In this document: positions 24,948 through 34,275 of the stretch, in pieces | Position numbering within the stretch: the stretch's first letter is position 1 | How the letters are laid out: each line of letters begins with the position of its first letter | Source of the DNA: CAVQBC01 sp963848415 | GTDB taxonomy: Bacteria; Actinomycetota; Thermoleophilia; Solirubrobacterales; Solirubrobacteraceae | NCBI GenBank assembly: GCA_963848415.1 | Contig: CAWKDN010000001.1 | Location: 1,054,001 to 1,118,000, forward strand | Direction: 5' to 3' | DNA: 64,000 bases | Position numbers and translations under genes: made by a program | The notes under the pieces: model-generated | What the model was told of the DNA's origin: nothing | The model's input: the letters and a program-made list of their open reading frames with translations, nothing else | Databases searched by the model: none

Positions 24948-25922
24948 TCAGCGACCTGGATCGAGCAGCAGCTTGCCGGTGGTGCGGCGGGCCTGCAGGT
25001 CCTCGTGCGCGCGGGCGGCCTCCGAGAGCCCGTACACCGCTCCGCCGGCGGCCCGCAGCTCGCCGCGCCCGGCCCGCTCGAAGAGGTCGCGCAACGGCCC
25101 GGCGACCATCGCGGGGTCGCGCAGGGTGTGCATCAGCCAGAAGCCGACGACCGCCTGGCTGCCCCGCATCAGCGCGCCGCTGGAGACGGTGTTGGCCTCG
25201 CGCGAGGCGATCCCGTAGGCGACCAGGCGACCGAACGGCGCAAGCGCGGCGAGCGACTGCTCGAACACGCGCCCGCCGGCCATCTCGAGCACGACGTCGA
25301 CGCGATGCCCGCCGTTGGCCTCCACCAGCGCGCCGGTCAGGTCCTCGGCGGTGACGTCGACGGCGGCGTCGGCGCCCAGCTCGAGCGCCAGCGCGCGCTT
25401 GTCGCCGGTGGAGGCGGTGGCGATCACGCGCCCCGCGCCGAAGGGCCGTGCGAGCTGGACCGCGAGCGAGCCGACGCCGCCGGCCGCGGCGTGGACCACG
25501 ACGGACTCGCCGTCGCGCAGCTGGGCCGAGGTGCGCCACAGGTGCCACGCGGTCAGACCCTGGATCGACAGCGCGAGCGCGACGGCGTCCTCGACCTCGT
25601 GCGGGATGGGGAAGGTGGCGGCCGCCGGCGCGGCGACGTACTCGGCGTAGCCACCCGTGCCGACCAGCGCCAGCACGCGCTGACCGGCCGAGAAGCCGGA
25701 GCCGTCGCGCTCGACCACCCCGGCGACCTCCGCGCCCGGGACGAGCGGCAGCTCGTAGCTGGCGAGGTAGGAGTTCTCGCGCGCGTGCGTGTCGGCGAAG
25801 TTCACCCCCGCGCGCGTGACGCGGACGAGCACGGCGCCGTCGCCCGCCTCGGGCACCGGGGCGTCGTCGACCAGCTCGAGCACCTCCGGCCCGCCCCACT
25901 CGCTGATCCGGATCGCCCGCAC
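24948..25922 (-). CDS. Zinc-independent quinone oxidoreductase (MDR superfamily)
   Basis: 324 residues of the quinone oxidoreductase branch of medium-chain dehydrogenases. The N-terminal GroES-like domain contains GVNFADTHARE and PGAEVAGVV. The NADPH-binding Rossmann motif is HAAAGGVGSLAVQLA (about residues 140-155). The catalytic and structural zinc cysteines are absent, as in Qor/zeta-crystallin. It reduces quinones or activated double bonds with NADPH. Start GTG 25922 gives the standard first strand RAIRISEWGGPEVLE. It is followed on the same strand by the helicase gene after 27 bp, so it may head that operon. Confidence 0.88.
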   Translation of the reverse strand: MRAIRISEWGGPEVLELVDDAPVPEAGDGAVLVRVTRAGVNFADTHARENSYLASYELPLVPGAEVAGVVERDGSGFSAGQRVLALVGTGGYAEYVAAPAAATFPIPHEVEDAVALALSIQGLTAWHLWRTSAQLRDGESVVVHAAAGGVGSLAVQLARPFGAGRVIATASTGDKRALALELGADAAVDVTAEDLTGALVEANGGHRVDVVLEMAGGRVFEQSLAALAPFGRLVAYGIASREANTVSSGALMRGSQAVVGFWLMHTLRDPAMVAGPLRDLFERAGRGELRAAGGAVYGLSEAARAHEDLQARRTTGKLLLDPGR

Positions 25923-25982
25923 GGCGCGGCAGGCTACTACCCTCTCGGCGCTCCGCACCCGTCCGGAAGGCCCACCGCTCAC

Positions 25983-26918
25983 ATGACCGTCACCGTCGTC
26001 GGCTCGATCGCCTTCGATGCCGTCGAGACCCCCGCCGGCAAGCGCGACCGCCTGCTCGGCGGCGCGGCCGTCCACTTCGCGCTCGCCTCGTCCTTCCTCG
26101 CCGAGACGCGCGTGGTCGGCCCGGTGGGCGATGACTTCGGCGAGCAGGAGTACGCGGTCCTGCACGCCCGCGGCGTCGTGACCGACGACATCGAGCACGT
26201 GCCCGGCGGCAAGACCTTCTTCTGGGCCGGCCGCTACGCCCACGACGTCAACCAGCGCGAGACGCTGCAGACCGACCTCAACGTCTTCGAGCACTTCGAG
26301 CCCAAGCTCTCGGACGCCTCGCGGTCCGCCGACACGCTGTTCCTGGCCAACATCCAGCCCGACCTCCAGCGCGCCGTGCGCGAGCAGTGCCCGGACGCCC
26401 GCTTCACGGCGATGGACTCGATGAACCTGTGGATCGACATCGCCCGCGATTCGCTCGTGCGGACGATCGGCACCGTCGACTGCGTGTTGTTCAACGACTC
26501 CGAGCTCAAGATGCTCACCGGCGAGCCGAACCTGCCGCGCGCGGCGCGGGCGGTGCAGGCGCTCGGCCCGCGGATCGTGGTGGCCAAGCAGGGCGAGTAC
26601 GGCGCCTCGATGTTCACCCCGGAGGGCTACTTCGGGCTCCCGGCCTACCCGACGGCCGACGTCGTGGACCCGACCGGCGCCGGGGACACCTTCGCGGGCG
26701 GCTTCATGGGCTACGTCGCCGCCAACGCCGGCGAGGAGATCTCCGACGGGCTGCTGCGCCGCGCGATGGCCCACGGTACGGCGCTGGCCTCCTTCAACGT
26801 CGAGGCGTTCGGGACCGAGCGGATGCAGACGCTCGCCGCGAGCGAGGTCGCCGACCGCGTGGCCGAGCTCGAGCGCGCGACGCGCTTCGATCCCGCGCCG
26901 GCGGCGCTGCGCGGCTGA
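25983..26918 (+). CDS. PfkB-family sugar/nucleoside kinase
   Basis: 311 residues of the ribokinase/PfkB family. The N-terminal GGAAVHFALASS motif and the C-terminal signature VVDPTGAGDTFAGGFMGYV (catalytic Asp) are complete. The central region has NDSELKMLTGE, a motif common in this subgroup of actinobacterial and archaeal-type sugar kinases. It phosphorylates a sugar or nucleoside hydroxyl with ATP; the substrate is unknown. The ATG is preceded by CCCACCGCTCAC, which is a weak ribosome site. It is divergent from the quinone oxidoreductase (60 bp apart). Confidence 0.88.
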   Translation: MTVTVVGSIAFDAVETPAGKRDRLLGGAAVHFALASSFLAETRVVGPVGDDFGEQEYAVLHARGVVTDDIEHVPGGKTFFWAGRYAHDVNQRETLQTDLNVFEHFEPKLSDASRSADTLFLANIQPDLQRAVREQCPDARFTAMDSMNLWIDIARDSLVRTIGTVDCVLFNDSELKMLTGEPNLPRAARAVQALGPRIVVAKQGEYGASMFTPEGYFGLPAYPTADVVDPTGAGDTFAGGFMGYVAANAGEEISDGLLRRAMAHGTALASFNVEAFGTERMQTLAASEVADRVAELERATRFDPAPAALRG

Positions 26919-27012
26919 GCGCGCTCGGCACCCCGGTCCCGGCCGCCGGGGGGATGGCGACCGGGTCTCGCAGGGACCGGGGCCGGCACCCGCGCCGGAG
27001 AGCCGCGAGCAC

Positions 27013-27067
27013 GCGGAGCGGATCCGGTGCCGGCGGAGGCCGGCGGGCTCCGCTGCCTGTGATCCGC
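27013..27067 (+). promoter_or_regulatory. Leader with mutually exclusive pairings (riboswitch-like)
   Basis: GCGGAGC (27013-27019) can pair with GCTCCGC (27047-27053), enclosing the perfect hairpin CCGGC-GGAG-GCCGG (27030-27043). GCGGATC (27018-27024), which shares two bases with the first arm, can instead pair with GATCCGC (27061-27067). The two pairings compete. It lies about 100 bp upstream of the small membrane gene at 27164, in a 245-bp gap. I cannot assign it to a known riboswitch class. Confidence 0.4.
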
Positions 27068-27163
27068 ACGAGAGCGCCGCGGCGATCATCGCCTGGCGCG
27101 TCGGCGTCACCGCGTCGCGGCGTGGCCGTTGCGCTGCGCCGCAACAGGGGTAGTCTCCGCGGT

Positions 27164-27427
27164 GTGGAGTGGACGATGCTCTACCTCTTCGTGGGACTCA
27201 AGCTGCCGATCCTGGCCGCCTGCTGGATCGTCTACTGGGCGGTCAAGGCGGTGCCGGATCCGGCCGAGGACGCCGGCGGCGACGGCGGCATCCGCAAGCG
27301 CCCGCACGACCCGCCCAAGCTGCCGCGCACGCCGCGCCGCGGCCCGCACGGCGAGGGCGCCCCGCTGCCTCCGGCCCGCGTGCGCCACGTCACGGCCCGC
27401 GGCCGCGACCTCGCCTCACGGCACTGA
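27164..27427 (+). CDS. Small single-pass membrane protein
   Basis: 87 residues from GTG 27164 (ATG 27176 possible). One membrane helix (MLYLFVGLKLPILAACWIVYWAVK) is followed by a Pro/Arg-rich cytoplasmic tail (KLPRTPRRGPHGEGAPLPPA). Similar short proteins of unknown function occur in Thermoleophilia as far as I recall. It ends one base before the convergent ABC permease stop, and a structured leader lies upstream. No functional clue beyond the topology. Confidence 0.55.
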   Translation: MEWTMLYLFVGLKLPILAACWIVYWAVKAVPDPAEDAGGDGGIRKRPHDPPKLPRTPRRGPHGEGAPLPPARVRHVTARGRDLASRH

Positions 27428-28177
27428 CTAAGCGGTCACGTCGCGCCGCTTGAGCGCGAGCGTGCCGAGCACCAGGAAGATCGCGGCGTAGGCGGCGAAC
27501 AGCAGCCCGGCGGGGACCTGGGCCAGCACGTCGGTGGTCTGGTTGTCGCTGGTGGAGGAGATGCCGTTGGCGACGCCGTTGAGGCCGTACTTGCCGACGG
27601 CGTCGGCGATCCCGGGGATGATCCCGACGAGCGGCTCGAGCACGAAGACGAAGCCGAGCGCCCCGACCACGGCGCCGACCTGGTTGCGCACGAGCGCGCC
27701 CAGCCCGACGCCCAGGGCGGCGTAGAGCGCGCTGCCGGCCGTCCCGCCGACCACGGTGGCGGCGACGTCGGCGCCGTCGAGGCCGAACTCGAGGTCGCGC
27801 AGCGAGAGCGCGACGGCGACGATCACGGCGCACAGCAGGAAGGCGGCGAGCCCGAGCAGCGTGCCGGCCAGCAGGTTGGCGATCAGCTTGGCCACCACCA
27901 GCCGCGTTCGGCTCGGCACGGCCAGCAGGCTCGGCGTGATCGTGCCGTGGCGGAACTCGGTGCTGACGGCGAGGATGCCCAGCACGAGCGCGAAGACCTG
28001 CGCGAGCGTCGCGATGCCGAGCAGGTCGGAGCCCGGGGTGTCGCCGGCCTCGAACGTCCCCGCCGCCGCCGCGCCGGCGGAGATCAGCCCGACGAGCACG
28101 AGCGCCCCGGCGGTGAGGCCGTAGAAGGTCCGCGTCGTGCGCAGCTTGAGCAGCTCGGCGGCGACCAGGCGGCCCAT
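27428..28177 (-). CDS. ABC-2-type transporter permease
   Basis: 249 residues with six predicted helices: an N-terminal amphipathic start MGRLVAAELLKLRTTRTFYG typical of ABC-2 permeases, then a cytoplasmic loop with STEFRHGTITPSLLAVPSRT, which is the characteristic EFR..T motif. It pairs with the ATP-binding gene upstream, whose TGA overlaps this ATG (ATGA at 28177). The complex probably exports a drug, peptide or lipid. No substrate-specific features are visible. Convergent with the small gene ending at 27427. Confidence 0.85.
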   Translation of the reverse strand: MGRLVAAELLKLRTTRTFYGLTAGALVLVGLISAGAAAAGTFEAGDTPGSDLLGIATLAQVFALVLGILAVSTEFRHGTITPSLLAVPSRTRLVVAKLIANLLAGTLLGLAAFLLCAVIVAVALSLRDLEFGLDGADVAATVVGGTAGSALYAALGVGLGALVRNQVGAVVGALGFVFVLEPLVGIIPGIADAVGKYGLNGVANGISSTSDNQTTDVLAQVPAGLLFAAYAAIFLVLGTLALKRRDVTA

Positions 28178-29082
28178 CAGGATGGGCCTCCCTCGGTGCC
28201 GCCGGTCAGCTCGAAGAAGACCTCTTCGAGCGTCGAGCCCGTCGCCCCCAGCTCGGAGATGACGATGCCGTTGGCGGCCACGACGCGGCCGACGTCCTCG
28301 CCGCTGCGGTCGCGCACGAGCAGCGCGCCGCCGCCGTCGACGTGCACCTCGGCGCCGTCGGCGCGCAGCAGGCCGGCCAGGCGCTCGGCGTCGGGCCCGG
28401 CCACCCGGACGCCCGACCCGGAGCGGGCGGTCAGCTCGCCCAGCGGCGCCTGGACGATCGAGCGGCCCTTGTGGATGACCACCACGTCGTCGGCCGTCTG
28501 GGAGACCTCCGCCAGCACGTGGCTGGAGACCAGCACGGCGCGCCCCTCGCCGGCCAGCCCGCGCAGGAAGTCGCGCAGCCAGCGGATGCCCTGGGGGTCG
28601 AGGCCGTTGGCGGGCTCGTCGAGCACGAGCACGTGCGGGTCGCCCAGCAGCGCGGCCGCGAGGCCGAGGCGCTGGCGCATGCCCAGCGAGTAGCCGCCGG
28701 CGCGGCGGTCGGCCGCGTCCGAGAGGGCGACCAACTCGAGCAGCTCGCCGACGCGGGCGCGCGGGACGCCCGCCGCTGTGGCCAGCGAGCGCAGGTGGTT
28801 GCGGCCATTGCGGCCGGGATGGAGCATGCCGCCGTCGAGCACCGCTCCCACCGTGCCGGTGGGATCCTCGAGCTCGCCGTAGGCGCGCCCCTCGATCGTC
28901 GCCGTCCCCGCCGTGGGCTCGATCAGCCCCAGCAACGCGCGCAGGGTGGTGGTCTTGCCGGCTCCGTTCGGGCCGAGGAAGCCGACGATCCGCCCCGGCG
29001 CGACGGAGAAGGAGAGGTCGTCGACGGCCAGGACCGATCCGAAGCGCTTGGAGAGGCCGCTGACGTCTATGGCGCTCGCCAT
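28177..29082 (-). CDS. ABC transporter ATP-binding protein (CcmA/DrrA type)
   Basis: 301 residues: Walker A GPNGAGKT (about residue 38-45), Q-loop region DGGMLHPGRNG, signature YSLGMRQRLGLAAALL, Walker B VLVLDEPANGLD, and the switch His in VSSHVL. A C-terminal domain of ~80 residues follows, as in the DrrA-like exporters. The protein drives the ABC-2 permease encoded immediately after it. ATG 29082 matches the family start (IDVSGLSKRFG) and the open frame upstream is not protein-like. It may confer export of an antibiotic or lipid, but the substrate is unknown. Confidence 0.9.
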   Translation of the reverse strand: MASAIDVSGLSKRFGSVLAVDDLSFSVAPGRIVGFLGPNGAGKTTTLRALLGLIEPTAGTATIEGRAYGELEDPTGTVGAVLDGGMLHPGRNGRNHLRSLATAAGVPRARVGELLELVALSDAADRRAGGYSLGMRQRLGLAAALLGDPHVLVLDEPANGLDPQGIRWLRDFLRGLAGEGRAVLVSSHVLAEVSQTADDVVVIHKGRSIVQAPLGELTARSGSGVRVAGPDAERLAGLLRADGAEVHVDGGGALLVRDRSGEDVGRVVAANGIVISELGATGSTLEEVFFELTGGTEGGPS

Positions 29083-29138
29083 CTGCTTTACAGGAGTAGC
29101 GAGGTCGCCGGACAGCGGAAGTGCGGCTGCCCGAACCC

Positions 29139-29708
29139 TCAGTCCGCGCGCGTCGGGTCGCGGCCGTAGCGCGACTCGGTGGCGTCGAGCTGGCTCTGGT
29201 AGTGGCTGCCCAGCTCCGGATGCCCGTACGGGCGCTCGGCCGGGCGGTCGAGGGTCATGAAGGACAGCTGGGCGATCGGCTTGCCCGGCCAGAGGATGAT
29301 CGGGATGCGGGTGAGGTTGGTGATCTCGAGCGTCAGCGTGCCCTCGAAGCCGGGGTCCACGAAGCCGGCCGTGGCGTGCACGATCAGCCCAAGGCGGCCG
29401 AGCGACGACTTGCCCTCGATGCGAGCGACCACGTCGTCGGGCAACCGGACCCACTCCAGCGTGCGGCCGAGGACGAACTCGCCCGGGTGGATGACGAACG
29501 GCTCCTCGTCGGAGACCTCGACCAGCTCGGTCAGCCGGGCAGGCGGATCTCGCAGGTCGATCGCGGCGGCGCGGTGGTTGTGGAAGACGCGGAAGGAGGC
29601 CCCGAGGCGCAGGTCCACCGACGCCGGCTGGACCAGTCCGGGGTCCCACGGCTCGACCAGGATCCGGCCCTCGGCGACGAGCCGGCGGATCGTCCCGTCG
29701 GAGAGCAC
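29139..29708 (-). CDS. dcd: dCTP deaminase
   Basis: 189 residues from GTG 29708, close to the 190-193 residues of the Mycobacterium and E. coli enzymes. The start VLSDGTIRRLV matches the usual MLLSD/MxLSD opening. Conserved blocks are QPASVDLRLGASFRVF, HPGEFVLGRTLEWV and GKSSLGRLGL, followed by AGFVDPGFEGTLTLEITN. It deaminates dCTP to dUTP, and some actinobacterial homologues also hydrolyse dUTP. Whether this one is bifunctional cannot be decided by eye. An in-frame GTG at 29726 is a possible longer start. Confidence 0.92.
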   Translation of the reverse strand: MLSDGTIRRLVAEGRILVEPWDPGLVQPASVDLRLGASFRVFHNHRAAAIDLRDPPARLTELVEVSDEEPFVIHPGEFVLGRTLEWVRLPDDVVARIEGKSSLGRLGLIVHATAGFVDPGFEGTLTLEITNLTRIPIILWPGKPIAQLSFMTLDRPAERPYGHPELGSHYQSQLDATESRYGRDPTRAD

Positions 29709-29774
29709 GGAGGTCGGCTGGCCCACGGGCGACAGTCTGTCAGCCGCGCCCGCATGCAGTACGCTCGCGCGGCC

Positions 29775-30002
29775 GTGCTCCGCGACCTGCTCGTGTTCGC
29801 CGCCACCGAGGGAGAAGAGCCCTCCAAGCTGCCCTTCTACGTGCTGGGCGGCGCGCTGGCGGTCTGGGCGGTGCTGGTCTCGGCCGTGGGCATCACCCGC
29901 CACGAGACCTTTCCGCCGAGCCGTGGCATCGCGAGCGCCGTGATGCTGATCAGCACCGTGCTCGTCGTGGGGGCGATGGCCGCCACGATCGTCACCTCCT
30001 GA
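29775..30002 (+). CDS. Small two-helix membrane protein
   Basis: 75 residues from GTG 29775 (ATG 29754 possible). The sequence ATEGEEPSKLPFYVLGGALA introduces helix 1, a loop with RHETFPPSRGIA follows, then helix 2. Similar small proteins with EPSK.PFY and HETFPPS are, as I recall, common in Solirubrobacterales, with no known function. It lies between the divergent dcd gene and citrate synthase, 107 bp upstream of the latter. Confidence 0.6.
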   Translation: MLRDLLVFAATEGEEPSKLPFYVLGGALAVWAVLVSAVGITRHETFPPSRGIASAVMLISTVLVVGAMAATIVTS

Positions 30003-30109
30003 GCCGCGCACGGGCAGCCTCCCGGCGCGCCAGGTCGAGCCGAGCGCCGGTCGTGTCACGATTAAGGACGGGTATCAGCCCTCGCGCACGCCATTTCCCA
30101 AGGAGATCC

Positions 30110-31438
<1,329 letters not shown>

Positions 31439-31453
31439 GCGCTTGAGCACCGA

Positions 31454-31483
31454 CCGGCCCGGCGCCAGGAGGCGGCGGGCCGG
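31454..31483 (+). terminator. Terminator-like hairpin after gltA
   Basis: CCGGCCCG (31454-31461) pairs with CGGGCCGG (31476-31483). After a one-base mismatch CGCC (31463-31466) pairs with GGCG (31471-31474), closing on the tetraloop AGGA. It starts 15 bp after the stop codon. No U-tract follows. Confidence 0.6.
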
Positions 31484-31507
31484 CGTCGCGGCGTGACGCG
31501 CCGCACA

Positions 31508-31529
31508 GACGCGAACGCATGTTCGCGTC
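31508..31529. promoter_or_regulatory. LexA-type SOS box
   Basis: Two perfect 9-base arms, GACGCGAAC (31508-31516) and GTTCGCGTC (31521-31529), surround GCAT. The inner part CGAAC-GCAT-GTTCG fits the CGAACnnnnGTTCG box recognised by LexA in actinobacteria and firmicutes. It ends 11 nt before the GNAT start codon, where bound LexA would block transcription or loading of polymerase. Confidence 0.65.
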
Positions 31530-31540
31530 AGGATGAGGGC

Positions 31541-32047
31541 ATGATGCAGACCCTCCCCTCCGGACTGCGCGTGCGGATCCGGCCGATCCGGCCGGGGGAC
31601 AAGCCCGCGCTGCAGGCGTTCCTCGGCGCGCTCGGCGAGGAGTCCGCGCGCCGGCGCTTCCTGGTCTCGAAGCACGGCTTCACGACGGCCGAGCTCGAGT
31701 ACCTCACCGAGATCGACGGCGTCGACCACATCGCGCTGATCGCCGAGCCGCCGGAGGACCCGGGACGGATCCTGGGCGTGGCCCGCTGCGTGCGTCTGCG
31801 AAACGAGCCCGGCACCGCCGAGCTGGCGTTCGTCGTGGCCGACGCCGTCCAGGGCCGGGGCCTCGGGCGCCGGCTGGCCGAGCTGCTCGCCGACCGTGCG
31901 CGGGCGGCCGGCATCCGCCGCTTCAGCGCGACGATGCTCGGCGACAACCGCGCCGCACGGGGACTCGTGCGGACGATCTCCGACCGGGTCGCCTCCGACA
32001 CCGTCGGCGGCGGGATGCGCGAGCTGCTGGTCGACCTCGCTGCGTAG
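31541..32047 (+). CDS. GNAT-family N-acetyltransferase
   Basis: 168 residues. The acetyl-CoA motif A is ELAFVVADAVQGRGLGRRLAELLADRA (Q-x-x-G-x-G, about residues 95-120). The N-terminus VRIRPIRPGDKPALQAFL and the region ESARRRFL resemble the GNAT domains that acetylate proteins (Pat-like), but no fused domain is present. AGGA at 31530-31533 is 7 nt before ATG 31541. Control by the adjoining LexA-type box is likely, so expression may rise after DNA damage. The acceptor is unknown. Confidence 0.82.
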   Translation: MMQTLPSGLRVRIRPIRPGDKPALQAFLGALGEESARRRFLVSKHGFTTAELEYLTEIDGVDHIALIAEPPEDPGRILGVARCVRLRNEPGTAELAFVVADAVQGRGLGRRLAELLADRARAAGIRRFSATMLGDNRAARGLVRTISDRVASDTVGGGMRELLVDLAA

Positions 32048-32147
32048 CTTTTGCTCACCGTTCAGCTTCGTGCCGACCTGGACGGATGGGTAGGCTCTCG
32101 CGTTCGGGCATCGGGGGCGGGCAGGCGCTTCCGGCTCGTGTGACGAC

Positions 32148-33914
32148 ATGCCGACCGAGCGCGCAACCCTGTCGCGGCCCCGGGCCGCCAAGCTCTCGCC
32201 GGAGCGCCGGGCGGTCCTCGACGCGATCGGCGCCGCCGTGCTGCTGATCGACGAGGACGGGACGGTCGTGTACGCCAACCCGGCCTGTGCAGCCGTGCTC
32301 GGCCGCGCCGGCTCCGGGCTCGCCGGCGAGCCCTGGCGCGAGCTGTGCGCGGGCGCGGAGGGCGCGGCGGGCCTCGAGGCACTCGTGGACGTGGCCCTAG
32401 CCGGCGAGGTCGGCCACGGGCCGGTCGAGGTCCTCGGCGCCGGCGGCACGCCGCTGCCGGCGCTCGCCACCGCGACCCTCGTGGAGGACGGCGGGCGGCT
32501 GGTCGCGCTGACGCTGATCGACGCCGGCGCCCAGCAGCGGGCCGTGGACGAGGCGATCTCGGCCGCCGCCAAGGCCGCCCGGCACCTCAGCGCGCGGCGC
32601 GCGGCGGAGGCCGAGGTGCGCCGTCTCGCCCGCCACGACCGGCTGACCGGCCTGCCCAATCGCGCCAACCTCGAGCGGCGGCTGAAGGCGGCGGTCACGC
32701 GCGCGGAGCGCCGCGGCCGGTCGGTCGCGCTGCTCTCGATCGACATCGACGGCTTCAAGCTGGTCAACGCCTCCTTCGGCCACACGGCGGGCGACCGGCT
32801 GCTCAAGCGGATCGCCGCCCGGCTGCGCACGGTCGATCCCGAGCGCGGGCTGCTGGCCCGCTACGGCGGCGACGAGTTCCTGGTGCTGCTGGCCGACCTC
32901 GGCGAGGACGCCGGCGCCGTCGCGCACGCGGCTGCCGCGCAGGTCGCCACCTGCCTGGTCAAGCCGTTCACGGTGGCCGGGTCGCGGTTCCTGGTCGAGG
33001 CGAGCGTCGGCATCTCGCTCTTCCCCGCCGACGCCGATGGCGCACCGGCGCTGCTGCGCCACGCCCAGAGCGCCATGCACCAGGGCAAGGGCCGCCCGCA
33101 CACGACGCCGACCGTCTACTCCCGCGGGGCCCACGACGCGCTCGAGCGGCTCTCGCTCTCGGCCCGGCTGCGGCGGGCTGTCGCCCAGGACGAGCTCGAG
33201 CTCTACTACCAGCCGATCGTCTCGGTGGCGACCGGCGAGATCGACTCGCTGGAGGCGCTGCTGCGCTGGAACGACCCCGAGCGCGGGACGGTCGCGCCGG
33301 GCCAGTTCATCCCCCAGGCGGAGGAGATGGGCCTGCTCGAGCCGATCGGCGAGTGGGTGCTCGACGCGCTGGGCCGCCAGCTGCGGGCGTGGGCGGCGAT
33401 GCGGCTCGGGCCGCCCCGCGTCGCATTCAACGTCTCCCCGCGCCAGCTGCACCGCACCGACTTCGCCGAGCACCTCGGGCGCCGCCTGGCGGCCAACCGG
33501 ATCGATCCCGCCGGGCTGACCATGGAGGTCACCGAGTCCGCGACGCTGCGCGACTCCGATCAGATCGATCCGTTGCTGCGCCGGCTGCGCGCGCTCGGGC
33601 TCAACCTGGCGATCGACGACTTCGGCGCCGGCTGGTCCTCGCTCTCGCGGCTGCGCAGCATGCCGGTCGGCCAGCTGAAGATCGACCGCTCGTTCCTGCG
33701 CGAGATCCCGGACGATCCCGAGGCGGGGGCGATCGTGCGGACGGTGATCAGCCTCGCCGAGGCGCTCGGGATGGTCACCGTCGCCGAGGGCGTCGAGACG
33801 GCGCTGCAGCGCTCGTTCCTGTCGGTGCTCGCGTGCCCGCTGGCTCAGGGCAACCACTTCAGCCCGCCGGTGCCCGCGGCGCAGGTGACCGAGCGCCTGC
33901 GCGCGGACGGCTAG
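32148..33914 (+). CDS. PAS-GGDEF-EAL cyclic-di-GMP protein
   Basis: 588 residues, cytosolic. A PAS-like sensor occupies residues 22-135 (GAAVLLIDEDGTVVYANPAC), GGDEF about 165-325 (motif GGDEF in LLARYGGDEFLVLL) and EAL about 335-585 (LEALLRW, NVSPRQL, EVTES, DDFGAGWSSL, KIDRSF, AEGVET). The cyclase signature is intact, but the inhibitory RxxD site is missing (RGLL at its place). EAL residues needed for metal and catalysis look present, so both synthesis and hydrolysis of c-di-GMP are possible. It is probably monocistronic or followed by the small gene 10 bp on. Confidence 0.9.
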   Translation: MPTERATLSRPRAAKLSPERRAVLDAIGAAVLLIDEDGTVVYANPACAAVLGRAGSGLAGEPWRELCAGAEGAAGLEALVDVALAGEVGHGPVEVLGAGGTPLPALATATLVEDGGRLVALTLIDAGAQQRAVDEAISAAAKAARHLSARRAAEAEVRRLARHDRLTGLPNRANLERRLKAAVTRAERRGRSVALLSIDIDGFKLVNASFGHTAGDRLLKRIAARLRTVDPERGLLARYGGDEFLVLLADLGEDAGAVAHAAAAQVATCLVKPFTVAGSRFLVEASVGISLFPADADGAPALLRHAQSAMHQGKGRPHTTPTVYSRGAHDALERLSLSARLRRAVAQDELELYYQPIVSVATGEIDSLEALLRWNDPERGTVAPGQFIPQAEEMGLLEPIGEWVLDALGRQLRAWAAMRLGPPRVAFNVSPRQLHRTDFAEHLGRRLAANRIDPAGLTMEVTESATLRDSDQIDPLLRRLRALGLNLAIDDFGAGWSSLSRLRSMPVGQLKIDRSFLREIPDDPEAGAIVRTVISLAEALGMVTVAEGVETALQRSFLSVLACPLAQGNHFSPPVPAAQVTERLRADG

Positions 33915-33924
33915 CGCGAGCGCG

Positions 33925-34275
33925 GTGGCCTACCGGCTGCTCGTCCGCACCGGCGGGAAGGTCAGGACGCTCGACGCGGCGACGCTCGCCGAGGGGATGA
34001 TGTTGCTGGAGTCCGAAGTCCGCGCGGCGGCGTCGAGCGCCCGGCCGGCGGCCGTCGACCTGCGCTACCGCCGCTTCGACCCGGCCGAGCAGGTCGCCGC
34101 GCGGATCGAGCTCAGCGGGCCGGGGCGCTGGCGGCCGCTGGTCAGGGTCGGGATGGACGTGCGCGGCGACGGCACGCTGGAGGCCTGGAGCGGGCGCGTG
34201 GGCCGGGCGCCGCTTGAGCCGGCGGAGGGGGAGTCGCCCTTCGACGCCCTGCGCCGCAGCGTCGGGGTCGCCTAG
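33925..34275 (+). CDS. Hypothetical protein (116 aa)
   Basis: 116 residues from GTG 33925, soluble, with alternating strand-helix character: YRLLVRTGGKVRTLDAATLA, then a central basic-hydrophobic segment ARIELSGPGRWRPLVRVGMD. I do not recognise a family. It follows the GGDEF-EAL gene by 10 bp, so a functional link with c-di-GMP signalling is possible but only by position. Its TAG overlaps the convergent metalloprotease stop in the palindrome CTAG (34272-34275). Confidence 0.55.
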   Translation: MAYRLLVRTGGKVRTLDAATLAEGMMLLESEVRAAASSARPAAVDLRYRRFDPAEQVAARIELSGPGRWRPLVRVGMDVRGDGTLEAWSGRVGRAPLEPAEGESPFDALRRSVGVA

